A stretch of DNA of 13,510 nucleotides from Lunasporangiospora selenospora (taxonomy: Eukaryota; Mortierellomycota; Mortierellomycetes; Mortierellales; Mortierellaceae), in the NCBI GenBank assembly GCA_015680635.1, contig JAABOA010000207.1:1-13510 (forward strand). The letters are read 5' to 3'. Below, piece by piece: positions 1-7,982 of the stretch (position 1 is the stretch's first letter; each line of letters begins with the position of its first letter). The translations under genes and the position numbers were made by a program. Under the pieces are notes generated by a model that did no database searches, was not told the DNA's origin, and saw only the letters and a list, made by a program, of their open reading frames with translations.

Positions 1-185
1 TGATTTACCCAATCAATGCGGATACGGATCTGACAGCCTTTGCAAACGACCAATCATTGATCCAACCAATCCAACTCCCTGCTGGATCATACCGGATTTT
101 GGTCTCTGCTCAAAGGAAGTTGACCACGGGAGCAAAGAAGGAGGATTTCGAGGATCGTGATGTTGGTATTATTACCTTGGTATAG
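1..185 (+). CDS. 3' end of a probable secreted subtilisin-like (S8) protease, partial
   Basis: The frame read from base 3 is open from the window edge to a TAG at 183-185, giving the last 60 residues of a protein. The segment LPAGSYRILVSAQRKLT followed by an acidic EDFEDRD stretch and a short beta-like tail resembles the end of the Fn3-like domain that closes many fungal subtilases, where a 'PAG-Y-hydrophobic' strand is followed by a D/E-rich turn. No catalytic residue (Asp, His, Ser triad) lies inside the window, so the enzyme class is an inference from this tail alone. The downstream bases turn AT-rich at once (about 240-285), as expected of a 3' UTR. That this is the end of a real gene is fairly sure. 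The subtilase assignment is tentative; another secreted protein with an Fn3-like C-terminus would fit. Confidence 0.6.
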   Translation, partial: IYPINADTDLTAFANDQSLIQPIQLPAGSYRILVSAQRKLTTGAKKEDFEDRDVGIITLV

Positions 186-1400
186 ATCCAGGTTTACATT
201 AGTACCCCCTCCCCCTCCATTATACATAGTACTATCTCGACTTCATTTTAGAAAATTGAATGTAAATATTATATAAAGAAAGAATGAAAGTGAAATCTAG
301 ACTTGAGACCCGATCGAAAAATGCAAACTTTGTACCTTGCTTCTCTAGAGGATACAGTTCTTTCTTTCTCTTTGTTAAGGATTTGTATTCGTACCTGTTC
401 GAAATCGGCCCATATTCTCTAACCCCCCACACTACAACGAATGATCAATGTTAAATTGCCCTCATTCTCACTCTCAGAGAGGTGGATTCCTTCTGAAGCA
501 ATATAGTCTTCATGGCACGGCGTACAAATTGGAGGAGTGACTCTATACTCCTCAGAAATGACATCTCACTAGATTCATGAATGCATAGGGCACCACTGTG
601 CGTGATACGAGATGTGTTTCCAAGAACTCAACCTCAGTAAAAATAACAGACCTCTCTCTCTCTCTTGTTCTGTGGGTGTTTTTTACAGCTAATTATTGGT
701 CTACATCAAGAAGGACTATTGTTTATTAGCAGATTCTTACTCTCGTCAGACTAAAGATGGTTAAAGTGTAGAGACTGAATAGACCGCATGCAGGAAGGCT
801 GGATCGAATTTTACAGTTGTAGCGAAAGACGTGATAGGAGTAACGTTGTTCAGATTCAGGGCAATCCAATTTGACGCCCTTTTTTTCATCACATGTGGAT
901 TGTCTTCCGCTTTTGGACTAGATTTGCTGAGACAATGTTACTTGCGAGAGGACTCAGAACTTGCACTCAGCCCACCCATCTGATCCCCTGTTTATGTCTC
1001 CCCTGTCCTACACACACCCATAACTTTGGTACTATCTTCCATTACCCTCAGCCAACCGCCCCCTCTCTTCCTTCTCTTGCTCTCCCCCGTCTTCTCTCTG
1101 CTCCTCTTCTCTCTCCGCCTCCCTCTACCTCTATCCTCGTCATCTTGTTAAACAGTAGTGATTACATTACAAATTATCCCTTCCGAGGAGGGCGTCAATT
1201 ATGCCCAAACGGCTGTATCAAAACGAAATAGAGCCAATGCCACGAACCTTTTCCTCCTCTAGCTATTTTTAAAATACAGTAGACGTTGACATCTTTACGG
1301 GTCTATAAACCTTGTATCTCTCGTGCCTAACTTGTACAGCGGATAATGGCCTCATACCCTCAAAGGTTTAAAAAAGCAAGGGGTACACAGGAGCCATGTG
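186..1400. other. Intergenic: no supported gene; pyrimidine-rich tract
   Basis: I see no supportable gene here. The first 100 bases are AT-rich and probably the 3' UTR of the upstream gene. A short (CT)n run lies at about 652-664. From about 1043 to 1140 the plus strand is strongly pyrimidine-rich (C and T with few purines), like the coding-strand leaders of the Nudix and chitin deacetylase genes in this window, so a plus-strand promoter or leader is possible. The only ATG frame after it that I noted (1201-1272, 23 codons) is too short to call. Confidence 0.5.
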
Positions 1401-1489
1401 AATTTTTTTCCATGTGTACTCTTTTTCTTGAGTATGTGCCCACAAACGCGAAGGGTGCGTAAAGCCATTGAATGGATCGTTTGTTTGTT

Positions 1490-2240
1490 CCTGTTGTTGA
1501 AATTTCCAAGAGAGAGGAGGCGAGAGGAAGAAAGAGGACGGGAGGGAGTGAGGGCCGAGATCGATATAAATATCGAGAAAAAAAATTGCCTTCAAAACAA
1601 AAAAAACTTTTTCAAGGCACGCTGCGACGGGATTGGAGCGCATCCATCCCGTCCGATATCGCCGAACAGGGCTCGTGGAGGCAGGAGGTTCTTTTCTGAA
1701 GTAGTAGCAGCCCGCTTTATTAAACAGACACACTAACAGCTGCTTGCATAGCATTCAGAGGGAGGACAGCGGAGCCGAGATAAGAGCTGTAGCAGAGCGG
1801 TCGATGCAGGGGCGGAGAGAGAGGGTCAAGATTGAGGTCTTCGGGAGTGCATGTGAAGGGGGGCGACTGGATCGAGTGGCAATGGCCTACAAAAAAACGC
1901 TGAAGTGGCAGAGGAGATGGCCGTGGCGAGAGGGGGAGAGAAAGAGAGAGGAGAACAGTTGGCCCATGATGCCGATCTGTGATCTGTGCACTCGCCCACT
2001 CTCTCCGCCTTTGGGTAACAGCTCAGTTCTCCGCTCTTCCGCTCACTTCCCCACATTCGCCGTGGCCCTCATGGTCCCGCTGTGACTGGGCTGGCTGGCG
2101 GTCTTTACAAGAGCTCTCTGTTATCTCTGCTAAAAGAGTGTTTGGTTTTGTCGGGACTTGGGAATGGGGACTCAGGAGAGAGAAAGAGAGAGAGGGAGCG
2201 GGAGAGAGCACGTGTGAAAGTGTGTGCGATATTGGAGAAT
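1490..2240. other. Purine-rich (GA) region without a recognised gene
   Basis: The plus strand carries repeated GA/GGA/GAA runs, most densely at about 1505-1555, 1920-1955 and 2170-2215. Open frames through it translate into low-complexity Arg/Glu/Lys or, on the other strand, Ser/Leu/Pro, which is what such repeats produce, so I call none of them. A TATAAA-like element lies at about 1565-1570. By comparison with the deacetylase gene, whose coding-strand leader is CT-rich, a purine-rich plus strand could mark a minus-strand promoter or leader, but I found no convincing minus-strand gene below it. Confidence 0.45.
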
Positions 2241-2290
2241 AAAATGGCGACATCCATACCAAATAACGTGGTCGGTCGATGATCATCGTC

Positions 2291-4601
2291 GCCTCAACCT
2301 AGCCAGGCTGTGCAGCCACGCGAGGAGCTAAACGTTGGTCCTGATACGGAATTCTTGGGCGCTTGGATTAAACTCTAGTTTGTAATACTGACCATTTACC
2401 AAGCATGTCGGGATACTCAGGCTTTCATGCTGTCGGACCCCTCCTCCCCCGAGTAAGTAGTTGCCTGTAACTGCGAGTATGATCAGAGCATTGGTATGCC
2501 TGTATAAGTGAGAGTAGTTTGCCATAGTGTAAACAAATGATGGGCGCCTTGCTAACCTTTGTTGGCATTAATTTTTTTGTTCCAGACTCAACACAGCTCG
2601 TCAGGTTTGGTTTAAATATAATCCACATATGGAAACTGGGTTGTGTTTGCTGAAATACCTCAAACTATTTTCTCATCACATCCCCACACCATTGCAATAT
2701 TTGCTTTGGAGTATCCCTACATTGGTTCCTTCAACACCTACTTTGATAGACTAACGAATAAAAAAATGGAAAGTCTCTGGGTTTGCTGAAGGCTCAGTAA
2801 GTTAGACTCTATGGTAGAGACCAAAGTCTGTGAGGAGCACATGAAAGCTGAGAGCTTCTCTTAAGCGGAGGCGAGTAAATTGTCGAAAACTACAGCATCC
2901 ACAGAGAATCCTACCTCATCTCTTTTATCTTCTTTCTGCTACTCAAGCACTGCTGGGGAATGCTGTCATTTGTAGTTTATAGTCAAACCAAATATCAAAG
3001 GATGTTGTGCTGTATGATGACAGACATTTTATCCGCTTCCTGATAGAACTTTTGTATCATGCAGTTCAAAGTCGTGGGGTCCCGGTTGACCATTGCTGTA
3101 TTTGTCTACCGATCTTGGAGATGAGGTCCCGGTGTTTTCCTAATGACAAATATTCAATCTACCCTGAAGATACAAGAAAACATTTACTACTCTGCGTAAT
3201 GCCTAGGGCATGTACTCAGCTGTTTGGGCGGATGGATCGAAAAAGAACTTTCCTCATATCGCTTACAAAATCTTGAGTACCCACAGCATGCACGTTGTTG
3301 ATAATGTCGGCCCCGACGCCAGAAAATAACGTTTGCAACGTCTGTGGTGCGCCCCGTTTAGCGCTCAGATGCAGCGGTCTCAGAGGAGCAATCAGGTCCT
3401 TTGCATATTGCTGGCAAATATCCACATTTCGTTGTCCAAGACCCTGCTTCGTTATTGCGTTTGGAGGATTGGAGAAAATGATCATGTTCGAGGAATTCCA
3501 TGAGATGCCAGAGGAGCCATGATATCTTTTCGAGTTCCTTGTATTCGAGATGACCCATTCACCTCTGTGGTGAAAAGTTGTGAATATGAATTCTCTCTGT
3601 AATCGTCGCAAGATGTCACGCCGTTCTTAGCATATACCTTACAAGCTTGTGGAAGTCATGAGCAGGCTTCTAGAGAATCTGTTAGATATCTCTATTTATT
3701 AGCCGGATATTTGGGTTCTACATCACAGAGGGCATACGGCACCGGTGATCCCAGTCCCCTGTGAATCACAGCCGTTGACTGTTGCATATGTAAAGAAGAT
3801 TGGTAACCTTCAGGTCTTGATGCCCTAATTGAACTAGTAGACTAACATGCTGTCCACATATGGACAATTATTTGGTAGTATGATTACGAGGATTGCCAGA
3901 GTATTCTTCGGATAAGAGTCATTCTTAGACACTGCGTGGATTTGGTGGCGTCCCTTGGTACCAAGAAAACTAAACTCCATCAGACATCTCTGCTCTGCAG
4001 CTTGATGGTCTGAACCTATTCGATGTCATGAATTTATACTTTGCGGCATGACCACTGGAGACTCCGGTTGACAGACAATGGTATGGGCATGGCCACGAGT
4101 GGTATGCAGTAAGAGCTTTGTGCATTCTTTTTTTCATGGTATGGCAAGTTCCCTTTGTGTGCCAAGCTATGGTTTTTGAATCAGCATAGGTGCAGTCCCC
4201 ATAAGCAGAAGCGGAGTAGGGTGGTGGTGGAGGCGTCTGCTAGCCAGCTTTGGGCGCTACACTGACTCATCCTCCGTCATGGTTGGGGCGGTCTCTTCCT
4301 TGGACTTGGTGGACCACTTTTTCGGTACCCCGCGTGACTCTGAAAGCTACCACGTTCGCTCGAGCTAGTAGAGGACCCCCTGCCTGAGCCATCCATTGAG
4401 CAGTCACTGTCCCTGGCTCGGAGGCGGGGATCAGAGAGGCACTAGCTGGAGCTGTCAGGTACAAAAAGGACACATCAATGTCCCAATCTCATTTCGACCA
4501 GAGTCCATTTCGACCAGAACAATAGAGTAGTCTCTTTCCTTTAGTCTACCCTTCTCCACCACTCTACCTCATCTTAGCAATCTTACATTCTCACTTCGAC
4601 A
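2291..4601. other. Intergenic: no intact gene recognised, possible gene or transposon debris
   Basis: This stretch is stop-rich on both strands. The largest open frame is on the minus strand, 3216-3611, but its first ATG is at 3485, leaving 89 codons with no family I recognise. A stop-bounded minus frame at about 4026-4243 and an ATG frame at 4267-4473 (minus, 68 codons) also look mildly protein-like without matching anything I know. I found no terminal repeats, integrase, reverse transcriptase or transposase motifs. The last 50 bases (about 4540-4600) are pyrimidine-rich and probably the leader of the Nudix gene. Confidence 0.45.
4490..4518 (+). repeat. 13-base direct repeat upstream of the Nudix gene
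   Basis: The word CATTTCGACCAGA occurs twice, at 4490-4502 and 4506-4518, separated by three bases, 84-112 bases before the Nudix ATG. A shortened echo (ACTTCGACA) lies just before the start codon. It may be a duplicated regulatory site or a slippage product; the sequence alone cannot tell. Confidence 0.6.
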
Positions 4602-5468
4602 ATGGTTCAGAACAATTCTGTCCAGGTTGGAATCGGTGTCCTGATCTTTCATGACAACAAGATTCTTTTAGGAAAGAGAATCGGAAGTCATGGCGCAGGT
4701 TTGTTTGTCGCTTTTGCTTATCAGCTTGTCTCTAATGGCTCTCAGGTCTTGGGTGACATATTGTGACAACATATTAATCTTGATCCCTGCTTTTTGTCTT
4801 TGAATGTCCTACTTTGCATAGACACTTGGCAGTTGGCCGGTGGTATGGTTAATAGAAGGCATGGTGCAATAAGCTTCATTTCCTTTTATATTTTTCTCTA
4901 TTTCTCATCCCCTTTTCTATCTCGTCCTTTCACCCAATTGGTACCTCTCTAGGACATCTCGAGTTTGGTGAATCCTTTGAAGAATGTGCTCTCCGTAAGT
5001 TATATCGACAATCCCATATCGCCTGTGTAACCATCCTCCCAATTCTAACTAAATGAATACTGGAACCTCTAGGCGAGTCGCTGGAAGAGACTGGGCTGAC
5101 TTTGGATCCCAAATCTGCCAGGTTGGTTACAGCCAACAATAACATCATGACCTCAATCAACAAACACTATGTCACCGCCTTTATCGCAGCCGATGTTGTT
5201 GGCAGTCCCAAGGCAAAGGTAATGATCCACAGTCTCTCCCTTTCTTTGTTTTCCTCAAAGTGTACATTGAAAAGTGTCTGTCGCTTACCGAATATCCCAC
5301 ACACACACACACCATTAGGTTATGGAACCCAAAAAGTGCGAAAAGTGGGAGTGGGTCACTCATGACCAATTGTTGGACGATAATGGACCCTTCCGACCTC
5401 TTTTCTCTCCACTGGCCAAGATGGTACAAGAGCATGACTTGCGTCCATACTTTTCGGGTGTTGCATAG
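4602..5468 (+). CDS. NUDT15/MutT-like Nudix nucleotide pyrophosphatase, five exons
   Basis: Exons read from the sequence are 4602-4698, 4822-4842, 4953-4994, 5073-5218 and 5319-5468, giving 151 residues (human NUDT15 has 164). All introns are GT...AG; intron 3 has a CTAAC branch-site match. The Nudix box falls at residues 40-62 (G40, E46, R54, E55, E58, E59, G61) and is assembled from three exons, which strongly supports the joins. Before it come a hydrophobic strand and the LLGKR segment; after it come a KHYVT strand and EPKKCEKWEWV, typical of the NUDT15/plant NUDX1 group. Known members hydrolyse oxidised or modified (d)NTPs to monophosphates with Mg2+, cleaning the nucleotide pool, so that is the inferred role; substrate is unknown. 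Two details differ from the commonest form: LAGG instead of LPGG before the box, and Ser56 at the 'U' of REUxEE (human NUDT15 has Thr). The start has A at -3 and G at +4. The gene converges on FANCL. Confidence 0.92.
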
Positions 5469-5774
5469 ATTTCCTTTCTTCACTTTCGTTCTTCCATGAC
5501 CCCCGAATAAGCGATACTCCCAGTCGGCCATGTTATACTATTAAAACTCTTTTTGCAAACCAATCATGTATTATGTGTCCTGAAGCTGTAAAGTGTTGTG
5601 TATATCACTAATAAAGTAATCTCAGCTATGCCTCAAAATCACGACCTGTGGCGTCATGTCCGTGGAACTGTTGCAGTAATGGTCTAGAAATGTTTTTTAA
5701 AGTAATATATCAGTAGAAGATTAATCAAAGCCATTTGCCTATGTCTGCATTTGTCAAGCCTCATTGTTCAGTCT
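5469..5774. other. Convergent intergenic spacer (3' UTRs of Nudix and FANCL genes)
   Basis: These 306 bases separate the stop codons of two genes that face each other. The spacer is AT-rich from about 5535 and has no open frame of note. Both 3' ends must share it, so the transcripts could overlap. Confidence 0.7.
5610..5615 (+). terminator. Candidate poly(A) signal AATAAA of the Nudix gene
   Basis: An AATAAA hexamer lies 142 bases past the Nudix stop codon, in an AT-rich stretch. Fungal poly(A) signals are loosely conserved, so this is a candidate only. Confidence 0.4.
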
Positions 5775-7982
5775 CTATACCTCACGACAATACGGACATT
5801 CACCAAAGAGCGTATTGAAGCTCTGTCGAGTCGATGGAACCGATCTTAGCCACTACAAGTGCACACAGTCACCAATGGATTATTGACAGTCAGTAACAAG
5901 TGACACCAAGGTGGGCTAACAATAATACATACATATTCTCAATCTCTTTACCTCGTAAAGACAGGCCCGGTGGAATGGTTGCTGACATTTCTGGTGGCTG
6001 CACAGTTGATTAGGGATCTGACCTTCAAAGCGATACGAGTAGCAGATACCACATTCAATGTTGAGTTCATCTTTGGAAGCATTGCCGGGCGTAGGGAAGC
6101 CATTATCAAGTTCAAGAAGGATCTGCATGTTGTCACAGACGAGTTCGCTACTATCCCTGTTGCAATCAGAGAGGAAGGGGTGAAAAAAAAAAAAAAAGCA
6201 ACGCCAGAGTGCGTGGGTCAGAAATGCTTTTCAGAGTCTCTGCCTTCATCCTCCATCTTTACTGTTCTATTAGTTTGCCATACCATAGTCCTGTATTTTG
6301 ATGGAGTTTGGTCCGCAGTGCTTCTACCGCAGATGTAGGGCCAAAGAGTCTAATAATTGGGAGAATACGAGGGTTTCGGGGATCAATTGTCATTTGGACC
6401 GAGCAATGGTTTCCTGGTGATTGTAGGGGTGATTGAAAAGAATAAGTTGAGCATAGATCACAAAGTAGGTGAGTAAACAGTCGTTACACAGATACCCTGA
6501 AACACCTGAACAAGATTCTTTTACCTAGAGCGCAACGCCGCATACAGTCCATTCGTGTGGGATGTTCTGGATCAATGACCCAAGTTCTTTCGTCAATGTC
6601 CTGCATGACGTCCCAAAACTCTTGGAACAATTTGAGTTTCTATTCAAGAGGAGAAACAAGTTAGCCATGCTGTATGCGTAGGCGAGCTAGCCAATCTAGA
6701 CATCATTTCCTTGTACACCAAATAGTCGATCATCAAAAAAAATGCAACATTGGAGGCTCTCGGTTACGCTTTCTGCTTGTTGAACAATGTCCACAATCTC
6801 GGTGCTATGTCCACCAGAGATTTGACTAGCCGTTACAGAGGGAGCCAAGTGCTCCAGACTGTTCAGGGCATCTCCACTTTCCGTCTTTGGAATCTCCAAT
6901 GGCCGAGGAGCAAGGGGCACCGCAGGATATCCAGGTGGGAAATCAATTGTCAATATGTGATTTCTTTGTGAGGCATCTCTATAACCGCCAGTAAATAAAT
7001 GGCTGAAATTTAGGAGCGCTTCTTCAGGCCCCACATGGGCGAGGGCACGTAGGAAAATAAAATAAAAAGTGAGACGTACAGCAGCCCGATTTGCACCTGT
7101 GAAAGGTCCTTGTTCAATTGGAGGACCTTATCCCACCCAACAGCATCTAGCTGTTCTATTACTTGTGGCCAGAACGAAACCGGTCGCTCCAAGTCCATCT
7201 CTCGCTTTGAGTTGCAAATAAGCACCTCCTGTTATGTGAACAGATTATCACAATAGCAAGAAGGGTTTGAAGTTAGGCATTGAATGCTTGGCAGACGTGT
7301 ATTTATACTATCCCCGACATTCGATGGTACCAGTAGTGTGCATACCAACATGTCCACAAGTTCTACCAGGAAGCTTTCCATGTCCATGGCCTCGTCCATT
7401 TTCTACGCTCGCGCAAACTTGCAGCTAATTAGACGCGTCTCAATCAAATAATGGTAACAAAAAACTACACTTTGAACACGGGTTGGTTTCTATTCTTGGG
7501 CGAGATCTGTACCTGTTGCAGATGCGACTCATGTCCGGTAAGAATGTCCTTGAGTTCTTCGCTACCAAATATGCAACCGTGTTTTCCAGACAAGATTGGA
7601 TCGTGTCTAGGAATAGTGGACCAAGGTGACTTGGGTGCTACCGCTACCAACTTTGTGGTCCCAACTCCTCTTGATTGTCCCTTTCTGGGCATTTGAATGA
7701 ACACTTCTAGATCCCTTTCCTACGTGTGAAACCCAAACCCAAACACCCAACCCACAGAAAGACCAAAAGTGGTGACAAGACGTCGCAGGAAAAAAAAGCG
7801 TACTCTTTTTAGTCAACAAAACATGCTAATTCTCAGTCAACAAGTGGACCAATATTGGATGCTGGGGTAGGGTCATGTTGCTGTTGTTGAATGGTCATGG
7901 TGGTAATTACCATTACGGGAAGGAATCCATGATAGGCAGGAGGATCGTTACTCCATTGGACCAGTAATGGGAAAGCCTGCAT
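5775..7982 (-). CDS. FANCL: FANCL, Fanconi anaemia E3 ubiquitin ligase, nine exons
   Basis: Exons, in transcript order: 7911-7982, 7513-7719, 7346-7402, 7080-7228, 6768-6978, 6525-6639, 6284-6413, 5952-6156, 5775-5852. They join in frame to 407 residues (human 375) with eight GT...AG introns of 99-191 bases. Residues 1 to about 112 match the ELF domain (AFPLLV near the start, ELKDILTGHE). About 113-310 match the UBC-RWD region (GWDKV, DASQRNHILT, FWDVMQDIDERTW, then a TIDPRNP strand). The C-terminal RING/PHD-like domain has all eight zinc ligands: C349, C352, C366, C371, H376, C379, C401, C404. I351, Y353 and W383 fall at the positions of human I309, Y311 and W341, which contact the E2 UBE2T. 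Known role: monoubiquitination of FANCD2-FANCI during nuclear interstrand-crosslink repair. An in-frame stop at 7995-7997 just upstream supports the start, and A stands at -3. About 35 extra, low-complexity residues (near 181-221) enlarge the UBC-RWD region, and the protein stops three residues after the last zinc ligand. Confidence 0.96.
6183..6197 (-). repeat. A15 homopolymer in FANCL intron 7 (polypyrimidine tract)
   Basis: Fifteen consecutive A on the plus strand read as T15 in the transcript, 26 bases before the exon 8 acceptor at 6156/6157. It acts most likely as the polypyrimidine tract of intron 7. Its length may vary between isolates. Confidence 0.7.

Noticed and set aside
893-1231. 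Plus-strand open frame of 112 codons with many Pro, Leu and Ser
   Set aside because: Most of it is the pyrimidine tract read as protein; no domain was recognised.
1368-2290. Overlapping open frames on both strands in the purine-rich region
   Set aside because: Composition follows the GA repeats, there are frames on both strands, and no motif or splice pattern supports any of them.
3295-3522. Plus-strand open frame with several Cys, considered as a zinc-binding protein
   Set aside because: Cys spacing fits no finger I know, and the frame lies opposite a longer open frame on the minus strand.
3851-3866. Small perfect hairpin TGTCCA/TGGACA
   Set aside because: Six base pairs with a four-base loop is expected by chance in a window of this length, and no neighbouring gene gives it a role.
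6696-7034. Minus-strand open frame of 112 codons as a separate small gene
   Set aside because: Its middle is FANCL exon 5; its ends are read-through of introns 4 and 5, shown by motif alignment and GT/AG borders.
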